A DNA stretch of 64,000 nucleotides from Strigamia acuminata. Lineage: Eukaryota; Arthropoda; Chilopoda; Geophilomorpha; Linotaeniidae. A program made the position numbers and the translations under genes. Below are positions 35,301-45,507 of this stretch, in pieces. The stretch covers positions 5,844,259 through 5,908,258 of the forward strand of contig OX442320.1 in NCBI GenBank assembly GCA_949358305.1, read 5' to 3'. The stretch's first letter is position 1, and each line of letters begins with the position of its first letter. The notes beneath the pieces were generated by a model. It saw only the letters and a program-made list of their open reading frames with translations. It did no database searches and was not told the DNA's origin.

Positions 35301-37391
35301 TCACGCGTCCATGTGGAGCCGGTTCCTCCCGTGCGCGCGATGTTATTACAACGTGAACGGGAAGAAGCTCGCGATGTTCGAGCACTCGGGCGCCGCGACG
35401 TTTCCGGTGGAGATGAGCGGCGCGGCGTCGGGCGCGGCGCCGTTTAGGCCGAACGTTGTGGTCAGTTGTCGCAATTCGGTCGCGTCGACGCCGCTGCATT
35501 CGCGGACGCCGAGCTCGGGGTTCCCGGCCACGCCGAACGACGAGAGGTCGATCGATTGCACGGTGACGCGGAGCGCGGCTTTCGTGGGGAATACGAGCAC
35601 GTCGGCGAATGTGGCGAGGAAGTTGGATATGGACGGGTTGACTATGTTTAAGGACGATGTGCAGCAACGATTGTATCAAATTGATGTGGCGGGAACGGTA
35701 AATTGAATGTTGAATTTTGAGTGTTGAATGTTGACGTTTGTTTTGGTTTTTGGGTTTGTTTTTTATTTGTTTTTTTTTGTTTTTTTAAGTGTAAAATTAG
35801 GGCACTTCAACGGGAATTGGAGGCAACGCAGAGAATGTTGTATAATCATGTGATTCAGAAATGCGGAGGAGGACCACAAGTTAACCAAGAAGTCGCTGAT
35901 GAGGTTGTTTGTTGGTTGTGGTTGGGGGGACTGGGTGTGGCGAGTGAGGCTGCTTGAGCGTGGAATAATGATTTTGTTTGCTTAAAGGAGGATTTTCGAG
36001 CAAAAATGTGCATTTTCGGTGGTTTTTCATGCAAAAATGTGCATTTTTGGTAGTTTTCATGCAAAAATATGCATTTTTTGTGATTTTTCATGCAAAAAAT
36101 ATGCATTTTCTGTGGTTTTTAATGCAAAAATATGCATTTTCTGTGATTTTTTATGCAAAAATGTGCATTTTCTGTGGTTTTTCGTGCAAAAATGTTCACT
36201 TTCTGTCGTTTTTCGTGCAACAATGTGCATATTTTGTAGTTAGTTATGCAGAATTGTGCTTTTTTGCAGTTTTTTATGCAGAGTTGTGCTTTTTTGCAGT
36301 TTTTTTTATGCAGAGTTGTGCTTTTTTGCAGTTTTTTATGCAGAGTTGTGCTTTTTTGCAGTTTTTTTATGCAGAGTTGTGCTTTTTTGCAGTTTTTTAT
36401 GCAGAAAAATGCATTAGTTTTTCTTGCAAGACAATGCAGTAAACTGCATTAGTTTTTCTTGCAAAAAAGTGCATTTATTTTAGTTTTCATGCAAAAAAAG
36501 TGCATTTATTTTAGTTTTCATGCAAAACAAGTGCATTTATTTTAGTTTTCATGCAAAACAAGTGCATTTATTTTAGTTTTCATGCAAAACAAGTGCATTT
36601 ATTTTAGTTTTCATGCAAAACAAGTGCATTTATTTTAGTTTTCATGCAAAACAAGTGCATTTATTTTAGTTTTCATGCAAAACAAGTGCATTTATTTTAG
36701 TTTTCATGCAAAACAAGTGCATTTATTTTAGTTTTCATGCAAAAAAGGTGCATTTTTTGTGGTTTTTATGCAAAAAGTGCATTTTTCTGGTTGCATCGAT
36801 GCATTATAATGCTTTATTCTTTGAAAAACTCCATTAAAAAAAATTCCAAACGCGTTTAATTAGCCTCAAATGCACGAAATCCATGTCCAACTCCAATTGA
36901 TCCGTCGTTCCAGCGTAACAAAAGCCCGATCTTGTTTTGCAGGCGTCTCTACCGGATTCGGTGGGCAGCGAGCACTTGTCACTAGGCCACGATAGCAACT
37001 CCGATGTCAGTTGGGAGCAGGTTGACGAACACGACACCCATCCGACATTGTGGGTGCCCGATCATGCCGTGACCAGTTGCATGGGCTGCGAAATCGAGTT
37101 TTGGCTTGGATGTCGCCGCCATCACTGTAGGTGAGTGAGTGAGTCTCAAGACCCGCGAAATTTGAATCGCTCTTGAATTCCATTTCCCTTTTTCATTGCA
37201 GAAGTTGCGGTAAAATCTTCTGCTCCGATTGCTCAAATCAAATGACCCCGATACCCAACGAGCAGCTCTATCATCCCGTACGGGTTTGTTATATATGTTT
37301 TGAGAAATTGAGGGGTCAGCGATGTCGACAAGCGGCATTTTCCAAGTCAAACGCCATGACCACTAATCCGACAGCAACAGCCTCCAACTAG
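29327..37391 (+). CDS. MTMR3: Myotubularin-related phosphatase, MTMR3/4 type
   Basis: Thirteen coding exons (29327-29637, 30455-30612, 30798-30921, 31986-32099, 32345-32655, 32722-32833, 33312-33507, 33559-33744, 33821-33988, 34507-35697, 35790-35903, 36943-37130, 37202-37391) give 1120 aa. MTMR3/4 remove the 3-phosphate from PI3P and PI(3,5)P2 on endosomes and autophagosomes. The N-terminal PH-GRAM domain ends near LFAFAFYLWC. The phosphatase has LLDARSYAAAVANRAKGGG and the active loop HCSDGWDRT (CX5R; Cys near residue 415). Exon 10 encodes a 397-aa Ser-rich low-complexity linker and is strikingly GC-rich. The C-terminus is a FYVE finger: WVPD, GCRRHHCRSCG, RVCYICF. It is co-orthologous to MTMR3 and MTMR4. 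Confidence 0.96.
29890..30265. repeat. ~61-bp intronic tandem array (MTMR intron 1)
   Basis: Units of about 61 bp containing CGACAATTTTCTTATAAATT and CACCATATTTAGCCAAAA; the start-to-start distance at 30001/30062 is 61. The outer copies are diverged or shortened. Confidence 0.8.
34130..34480. repeat. 30-bp intronic tandem array (MTMR intron 9)
   Basis: About eleven copies of a 30-bp unit of the form AAAATCAATTTAATCGATTA + AAACAATA. Each unit carries the palindrome TTAATCGATTAA. The period is exactly 30. Confidence 0.9.
35996..36795. repeat. ~31-bp intronic tandem array (MTMR intron 11)
   Basis: Three sub-blocks: units with CATGCAAAAATGTGCATTTT (~31-33 bp), units with TTATGCAGAGTTGTGC (~28-32 bp), then nine very uniform 31-bp units with TTTTCATGCAAAACAAGTGC. 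Open frames over this stretch are by-products. Confidence 0.9.
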
Positions 37392-38329
37392 TCAACAAAA
37401 ATCGTTTTTAAACAATTGTTTTTATTTTTTTTGTGTTTTACTTTTGATTTCTTTGATTTTTAATACAACAAACATTGGTTTTGCTTTGTATCACAATTAT
37501 TTGCACGCTGAAAGGTGTTCAGTTTGAGATTTAAGCGGAAATCGGCCGTGATTTGTACAATTTGAGGTGGAAAAATCGAAATTTGCGTTACTTTTTGTTT
37601 TAAATCGTTCAAATCGTCCATTTTTTCATTTTTAAATTGCAATTTTATGTGAAAAAATCGAAATTTGTGTAACTTTTTGTTTTAAATCGTTCCAATCGTC
37701 CATTTTTATTATTTTTTAAATTGCAATTTTATTTTTAAACTCATTTATTTTTCGTCATCGCTAATGTTGTGTGAACAAGTCCGCCGCTTTATTTTGTTTT
37801 CCTTCGATTTTTAAAATCCATTTATTAGTGAAATTTAACCAAGAAAATATTTCTCTTTCTAGTTAAAAAGAATTAAATAATGTCCAGACCGATGTTATTA
37901 TACATTTTGAACCCTTTCTGTACTTTAATACAAATTTGTATATATTGTTTGATGATGAAAAAAAAGAAAAAAAAAATCCACATTTTATTTGTGTGCGTTA
38001 TTCACATTTGCAACGTTAATTGTAAAGTTTAAAAAAAAATACTTAAAAGTTGGGGATTGTGTACAAGATTTTGACTGAGATGAGGATTTAATCCGGATTA
38101 AATTCATTGGCACCAGATTAATTAATTTGGAATTTTATTTTTGTTTCTAGGGTATCGAAATAAAATATTTTTCGGAATATTGTAATTTTTATAAATACGA
38201 ATAATGCCAAAGTAAAAAGATATAAAAATAAAAAAAGTACGACTGAATTTAAACGACAGAAAAATATGTTTCTGTATTGTGTTATACCTGGCAATAAAAC
38301 CAGCTTGCGAAATTAAATTAGTTTTTTAA
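37392..38329 (+). other. MTMR 3' region
   Basis: An AT-rich stretch of ~940 bp, presumably 3'UTR and spacer, with a ~110-bp tandem duplication (TTGCAATTTTAT ... AAATCGTTC at 37540-37740). No coding region is seen. Confidence 0.5.
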
Positions 38330-38892
38330 TTAATTTTGTTTGGAGTTTTTTTCTTCTTGGTCTGTGGGGTTGTTATTATAAAGGCCTTTTTTGTTTATGA
38401 CCCAGTCACTCGTCACTGCGACACTGGAGAACCTTTTCATGGCTTCTTCGTCTTCGGAACTCGAGGAACTGACGTTTTTCTTGCGTTTTTTGTTGTGTTT
38501 TTGATGGATTTGGTGAGTTCTTTCAGGTTGTGTCGTGCAAAATGATGTTGAGGTTGAAAATAATCGTACGCACTCTTCGTTGTGGTTTTCCGTGATAATA
38601 GATTCAGGTTTTGTACTTAAAAGGGATTTTTTTTTTTTAAATAAATTAAAATATATTAATTAAATCAAAATTTACTTGATTTTCGCTTCGAGACCAGAAA
38701 TACGAGCGCTTTTGGATTTTCTAAATCGTGAAAATATAAAATCATTTAATTATTTTGGTCCATTTTTATCGTTTAAAACGAATGTACTTTTTTCGTTTCT
38801 TTCTCCCTCCGTTTTCCGACCTAAATAAAACAAAAATCACGCATTAGTTTCATAAAAATTGATATTTCCGCCATTATTTACCCGTCCGCCAT
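38330..38892 (-). CDS. Unrecognised basic 124-aa protein, four exons
   Basis: Exons 38882-38892, 38788-38820, 38676-38720 and 38330-38615 join in one frame (375 bases) with good GT/AG sites at each border. The start ATG is the first in the divergent promoter region with TAOK. The protein opens MADGSENGGRKKRKKKSKS, has a lysine-rich HKKR-type middle (HQKHNKKRKKNVSSSSSEDE) and ends with KRFSSVAVTSDWVINKKGLY plus a short polar tail. The basic and Ser/acidic blocks suggest a nuclear or nucleolar protein. I do not recognise the family. The frame agreement over four exons is the main support; all but the last are very short, so some could be wrong. Confidence 0.5.
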
Positions 38893-39654
38893 GTTTATTC
38901 ACATATATTAAACACGACCGGTCGCCTAACCCCGCAGTAGAAAAAAACAACAAATATTTCAAAACAAAACCACAAATCTCCAAAAAATAACCAACTCTAA
39001 AAAAAAAAAACCAATTTTAAAATTCGCAAACACCAACCATCCAGCTTAAATCTCCATCTCCAAAACCAACTTAAACGCGAAGTCAGTACTCCATAACCGC
39101 GCATGTCCTGTGAGCGCCATTTTGGTAGGTGAAAATTTTTATAGGAAGGAAGGAACATACAGTACCTTATTATTGCCACAGTTACTGAATGATTCTCCTC
39201 AAGATTCGACGCTACCAAGACCAGTACGTAAACAATAAATTCATAACCTCATTACGCGAAATTTAAACCCGAAACCGGAGCCGATTGGTGAAATAACATT
39301 CGATAAAAGACCTCGTTGCACGATTTTGCAACATCCTAATTTCAAGAATTGTTTTACTAAAAAAAAAAAAAAAAATCGAAAAAAATCGAAAAAATCAAAA
39401 CAAATAAATAAAATCAAAAATAAAATCAAAATCCATAATTTTTGCATTCCTTCAACGAGAAATTCCCACTCGTTTGATGCGATTTCCGTGCATTTTCGCA
39501 ACTAAGCCTAAACCCCGTAGGTTTCAACGTTAAAAAATGTTTGAAATGTAAAAATTGTTTTGCAGGATATCTTGATGTAAACTAGACTAGTTTCTGGTGC
39601 CCTGACTTTTATGTCTGGTAGAAAAGGGCTACCCTTAGCTGCCAGCATCTCAGC
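38893..39654 (+). promoter_or_regulatory. Divergent spacer and TAOK 5' leader
   Basis: About 760 bp between the 124-aa gene and the TAOK ATG. A likely TAOK 5'UTR exon ends near GCGCCATTTTGGTAG/GTGAAA (39128-39129). A poly-A run lies at 39360. No other gene is seen. Confidence 0.4.
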
Positions 39655-42600
39655 ATGCCATCCTTGCCAAGGTTAACATGGAAAGATTTGTCTGAAATTA
39701 TTTTTGTTTTTCAATATTTTTTAATGACATTATTTTCACAGAGCAGGAAGTTTGAAGGATCCAGAAATAGCCGAACTATTTGATCGAGAAGACCCCGATA
39801 AAATCTTTGTTGATTTACGAGAAATCGGTCATGGCAGTTTTGGGGCTGTGTATTATGTGAGTTTTTGTGTTTTTTGGGGTTTTTTGGTGTTTTTTTGGGT
39901 TTTTTGATGGTTTTGTTTTGTTTTAAGGCTCGGAATGTTATCACGAAGGAAATTGTGGCCATTAAAAAGATGTCGTACACGGGTAAACAATCTGTCGAGG
40001 TAATGCAATGGTTTTCGTTTTTGGATGGGAATTTGGGTTGCTGGGTTTGAAAATTGAAGAATTGGTGGAGATTGGTGGTTAGTGGGGTATCAGGAGGATG
40101 GAAATTGGATTTTTGTGTAGGAATTGAGTTATCTTTATGAATGTTTGTGGTTTTCGTTAGTAGAATTAGTGTTTTTCATTTAAAAATTGAGTTTTCTTTA
40201 GGGAATTCGTGTTTTTCTTTTAAAATACAATTGTATAGATGAAAATTCATGTTTTTCTTTTAAAAATTCAGTTTCTAGATGAAAATTCAATTTTTTCCGT
40301 TCAAAATTCAATTATATACATGAAAATTCAATTTTTCCTCTTCAAAATTCAGTGTTATATATGAAAATTCAATTTTTTATGTTCAAAATTTAGTATTATA
40401 CGAGAAAATTCAATATTATACAAGAAAATTCAATATTATACAAGAAAATTCAATAATATACAAGAAAATTCAATATTATACATGAAAATTCAATAATATA
40501 CAAGAAAATTTAATATTATACATAAAAATTCAATATTATACAAGAAAATTCAATATTATACAAGAAAATTCAATATTATACAAGAAAATTCAATATTATA
40601 CAAGAAAATTCAATATTATACAAGAAAATTTAATATTATACATGAATATTCAATATTATACAAGAAAATTCAATATTATACATGAAAATTCAATTTTTTC
40701 TGTTCCAAATTCAATATTACACATGAAAATTCATTTTTTTCAAATGAAATATTCAATTTTCTCGTTATTTTGATATGAAAACATGAAAATATTGTGTACG
40801 CCACACAAAAAAAGCCTGGCAACCCTAGCAACTAATAAAAAACAACATTGATTCGTATTTTTTTGTTTGGTCAATATTAGAAGTGGCAGGATATTATCAA
40901 AGAAATTAGATTTTTGCATCAGTTAAAACATAGGAATACAATCGACTACAAAGGATGTTACCTAAAAGAACACACAGCATGGGTAATTAGTGAATTCTCT
41001 TCAATTAGTATTAATAATTGGCAGAAAAGATTTGTTTGTTGTTTACTTTCAGCTCGTCATGGAATATTGTCTAGGATCTGCTTCTGATATTATTGAGGTG
41101 CACAAAAAGCCTCTACGGGAAGAAGAAATAGCAGCAATATGTCAAGATGTGTTGCAAGGGTTAGAATATCTTCATTCAATGGGCAAAATTCATAGAGACG
41201 TTAAAGCCGGCAATATTTTACTCACCGAGAACGGCACCGTCAAATTAGCTGATTTTGGTTCAGCTTCAATCGTGTGTCCGGCGAATTCGTTCGTCGGCAC
41301 GCCGTATTGGATGGCACCTGAAGTTATTTTAGCCATGGACGAAGGCCAGTATGATGGCAAAGTGGATGTCTGGTCCCTTGGCATCACCGTTATCGAATTA
41401 GGTGACGAACGTTTAACTCATTTGATGATATTTGTTTGCAGAAATTTGTCCAAATTCAATTGAATTCATTTTAAATTTTTCCAATTTGCTGAAAAATATT
41501 TGAAATTTGCTTAAATTTATTGGAAAAAATAGGCGCCCGGGCTTTTGTTCGGAGCTTTAGTCGTTTTTTGGAGTCATGCAGATCATGAATTTGTGATTTT
41601 TTGTGGATTTTATGTTTTGATTGACTCCTAAATTAATTAATACAACAGACAAATGCTTTTGTGTCGTTTTGACGAGAGTGTTTCGCGTTGGTATTGACAA
41701 ATTTGCGTTTTATCTACTCGAAATTTATTTATTTATTCGAAATTTTATGAAATTTTGCAAAAATTGCTCAAATTTATTTGAAATTTTATGAAATTTTATG
41801 AAATTTTGCAAAAATTGCTCAAGTTTATTTGAAATTTTATGAAATTTTATGAAATTTTGCAAAAATTGCTCAAATTTATTTGAAATTTTATGAAATTTTA
41901 TGAAATTTTGCAAAAATTGCTCAAATTTATTTGAAATTTTATGAAATTTTATGAAATTTTGCAAAAATTGCTCAAATTTATTTGAAATTTTATGAAATTT
42001 TATGAAATTTATTCAAATTGCTCAAATTTAATGTTTATTAACGAACTTTTGTTTGTTCAGCGGAGCGTAAACCTCCCTACTTCAACATGAATGCCATGAG
42101 TGCCTTGTACCACATAGCACAGAATGATTCGCCAGTTATAAGCTCTGGAGATTGGTCCGATACGCTCAGACATTTTGTAGAGTCCTGTTTGCAGAAAAGT
42201 CCAGCAGATCGGCCTACCGCTTGTCAATTACTAAATGTAAAAGGAAATTAAACTCGCTATTTTAAACACTAATTCTACCATTCTTTACACGAAACAGCAT
42301 CAACTTATAGCCCGGACCAGACCGCCACATGTCATCATCGATCTGATTCATCGTACAAAAGCAGCAGTGCGTGAACTTGACAATCTGAATTATCGTAAAA
42401 TGAAGAAAATTTTAATGATTGAGTCCTACGAAAACGAAACATCCGCCTGTGAAGTCGAAGTCGAATCCACTGTAAGTCAAAAATTGAAAACACCAAAATT
42501 AACCTAAACAAATAGACGCCCGGGCTTTTATTCGGAGCTTTAGTCGTTTTTTGGAGTCATGCAGATCATGAATTTTTGATTTTTTGTGAATTTTATGTTT

Positions 42601-45507
42601 TGATTGACTCCTAAATTAATTAATACAACAGACAAATGCTTTTGTGTCGTTTTGACGAGAGTGTTTCGCGTTGGTATTGACAAATTTGCCTTTTATCTAC
42701 TCGAAATTGATTTATGTTTTTATTTTTTTTATGATTTATTTTGATTTTTCTTGATTTATTTTGATTTTTCTTGATTTATTTTGATTTTTCTTGATTTATT
42801 TTGATTTTTCTTGATTTATTTTGATTTTTCTTGATTTATTTTGATTTTTCTTGATTTATTTTGATTTTTCTTGATTTATTTTGATTTTTCTTGATTTATT
42901 TTGATTTCTCTTGATTTTTCTTGATTTATTTTGATTTCTCTTGATTTTTCTTGATTTATTTTGATTTTTCTTGATTTATTTTGCTTTTTCTTGATTTTTC
43001 TTGATTTATTTTGATTTTTCTTGATTTATTTTGATTTTTCTTGATTTATTTTGATTTTTCTTGATTTATTTTGCTTTTTCTTGATTTATTTTGATTTATT
43101 TTGATTTATTTTGATTTTTCTTGATTTATTTTGATTTTTCTTGAGTTATTTTGATTTTTCTTGATTTATTTTGATTTTTCTTGATTTATTTTGATTTATT
43201 TTGATTTCTTTAATTGTAGGAGGACGATCAAGCTGGCGGGGACAGTTCGAAATCCAACAGCATTACCAGCACTCAGAGCATCCAAAGCGGAGGCGTGTCT
43301 GCCAGTAGCCAAAGCAGTAGTACCAACAGTCTCCCACCAGCCGACGACCTCCAGTGTTATCCTCCCTCCATTCGAACCAGAGTCGCAAGGCATTCCTCCT
43401 CCGGCCTCAGCGTTGGCGATGGAGCCACGAACAACTTCGCCACCATCCGAACAACATCCATCGTCACCAAACAGCAAAAAGAACACCTCCAAGAGAGCGA
43501 AATGAACGAACAGATGTCCGGCTACAAACGCATGCGAAGACAACACCAGAAACTCCTCATACAAGTATTAAAAACCAACTGAAAATCCAAATAATAAATC
43601 CAAAACTGATTCGTTTCTTCTCGACAGTTGGAGGAAAAATGTCGTCAGGAAATGGAAGAACACAAGCAGAAACTGGACAAGGAATACGAAAACCTTTTGC
43701 AGCAGTTTTCGAAAGAACTCGAGAAACTGCAGACCAAACATCAACAGGAACTCGAACGAAAAGTTTGTCGAATTTAATATTAAATAATTAAATAATTAAA
43801 ATTATTTTCCGTTTAGTTGAAGCACAATTTGGCTTGCGAGCGCAAACTGATGAAACAGATTCAGCAGCAACAAGAACAGGAGATGAAGGGCTTCCAAATC
43901 CAGCAGAAGAAGGATTATAAATTAAATCGGGATAGGATGAAGAAAGTGGGTCGGTTAAGTGTGGATTTGAGCGGATTTTCATGCGTTTGTTTTTGTGGAA
44001 TTTGTAGGAATTGAGCGACGATACTACACCAAAGAAACAGCGCGACGACACACTTCGTTCCCATAAAGAAAACATTCAACAGATGCAAGCGGCGGAAGGT
44101 CATAGGCTGCATAGAGAACATAAAGAATATTTAGAGCTAGAAATCAGGAAATTTCGTAGAAGAAAATTACTTCAGTATCATCAGTTGGAACAAGATTTAC
44201 TCAGAGAGGTGATTTTTGTTTGGTTTTGTGTAACTGTTTGGGTGCAAATAGGCGCCCGGGCTTTTGTTGGAGTCATGCAGATCATGAATTTGTGATTTTT
44301 TGTGGATTTTATGTTTTGATTGGCTCCTAGATTAATTAATACGACAGACAAATGCTTTTGTGTCGTTTTGACGAGAGTGTTTCGCGTTGGTGTTGACAAA
44401 TTGGTTATTTTTGTTTGTTTGTTTATTTATTTTTGTTTTGTTGCAGGAATTGAATAAGCGGCAAGCGCAGTTAGATCATGCGCACACGACGCTGCTGCAT
44501 CATCATGAATTGACGCAGGATTTGGAGTACCGACAGCAGAGGGCCGTCCACCAGTTGCGCGAGGAACAGATTAGGAAGCAACATCAGACCGAGTTGGCCA
44601 ATCAGCAAGAATACACGCAGAGAGCCGAGCGGGAACTTAATAAGAAACACGCGCTCGAAGTGAAGCAACAACCCAAGAGTTTAAAGGTGGAAAAAAGTCG
44701 ATTTTTTTTGTTTTTGAATTAAATTAAATGGAAAAAAATATTTTTTTTTGTAGCAAAAAGAGTTACAGATCAGGAAGCAGTTCCGTGACACGTGTAAAAT
44801 ACAAACGCGCCAATACAAAGCGCTCAAGAACCAGATTTTGCAGAGCACGGCGAAAGAGGATCAGAAATCCGTCAACAAACGCTTGAAGGAGGAACAGATG
44901 AGGAAATTAGCCATTCTAGGAGAACAATACGAGCAGAGAATCGCCGAAATGCTGCAGAAACAATCGGTTGGGAGGGAATGTTGGTTGGTAAATTTCAAAT
45001 TTAATTTTGTGTGTTTATTTCAGATCCGTTTGGACGAGTCGCAAGAAATCGAGGCGCGCCATTTGCGCGAACAGCTGCAACAGGAACTGGAACTGCTGAT
45101 GGCGTTTCAGAGCAAGATTAAGATGCAGACGGAAGCGCAACGGAATCGCGAGAGGCGCGAATTGGAGGAAAGAGTTTCGGTGCGACGAGCGCTATTGGAG
45201 CACAAGGTATAAAAGGATTGGGGGATTTGAAAAGTATAAAAATGTAATAAATTGATGTGAATAGATGGAGGAAGAGATCCAGCAGTTTAAGCACGAACGA
45301 TCGGAGCGCATTCGCTTGTTACACGAACGTCAAGCGCGCGAGATCGAGGATTTTGACCGGGAAAGCGCCCGTCTCGGCTTCAGTGCCATGGCTATTGCTG
45401 AAGCGTCACAAGAGTCATACCCGGATGACGAGACAAGTTTCACTGGGAGCATGCTCAGTCTCGCGCACAGCAACAGCTCAAGTTCGTTCTCTCATACGTC
45501 TCTATAG
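39655..45507 (+). CDS. TAOK1: TAO-family Ser/Thr kinase (MAP3K)
   Basis: Fifteen coding exons (39655-39671, 39742-39856, 39928-39999, 40881-40982, 41053-41401, 42061-42236, 42298-42471, 43220-43564, 43628-43762, 43817-43945, 44008-44208, 44447-44686, 44754-44966, 45024-45206, 45265-45507) give 897 aa; human TAOK3 is 898. TAO kinases activate p38/JNK and Hippo signalling. The 17-base first exon supplies [19 protein letters not shown] follows. Kinase landmarks are [38 protein letters not shown] and [13 protein letters not shown] Ser-rich linker with [14 protein letters not shown] and [15 protein letters not shown] leads into the long C-terminal coiled coil ending with [19 protein letters not shown]. 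Vertebrates have TAOK1-3; this appears to be the single ancestor. Introns 3, 5 and 7 hold tandem arrays, and introns 5, 7 and 11 hold copies of one dispersed element. Confidence 0.96.
40378..40710. repeat. 20-bp intronic tandem array (TAOK intron 3)
   Basis: About 15 copies of a 20-bp unit, CAATATTATACAAGAAAATT, in exact register for ~300 bp. Confidence 0.92.
41532..41725 (+). repeat. Dispersed ~190-bp element, TAOK copy 1 (intron 5)
   Basis: Starts at AGGCGCCCGGGCTTTT and ends at TTTATCTACTCGAAATT. It shares CATGCAGATCATGAATTT and TTTTGACGAGAGTGTTTCGC with copies at 42515 and 44251. It has no coding capacity and no obvious inverted ends. Confidence 0.85.
41726..42035. repeat. 51-bp intronic tandem array (TAOK intron 5)
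   Basis: About five copies of a 51-bp unit made of GAAATTTTAT words and one GCAAAAATTGCTCAAATTT. It starts directly at the end of the dispersed element. Confidence 0.9.
42515..42709 (+). repeat. Dispersed ~190-bp element, TAOK copy 2 (intron 7)
   Basis: Nearly identical to the copy at 41532-41725 and in the same orientation. It too is followed directly by a tandem array. Confidence 0.85.
42721..43205. repeat. 20-bp intronic tandem array (TAOK intron 7)
   Basis: About 24 copies of TTGATTTTTCTTGATTTATT, itself two 10-bp halves. Occasional extra halves shift the pattern by exactly 10. Confidence 0.92.
44251..44403 (+). repeat. Dispersed element, TAOK copy 3 (intron 11)
   Basis: Third copy, same orientation. 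It lacks about 20 bp after GCTTTTGTT (between two short TTGG/TTCGG words) and ends ~30 bp earlier than the others. It is slightly more diverged (TTGGCTCCTAGATT for TTGACTCCTAAATT). Confidence 0.8.

Noticed and set aside
34864-35679. Reverse-strand frame of 271 codons opposite MTMR exon 10
   Set aside because: It is Arg/His-rich shadow coding caused by the GC-rich exon; there are no splice context or homologues.
35978-36452. 154-codon Phe/Cys-rich frame
   Set aside because: It lies wholly inside the MTMR intron 11 tandem array.
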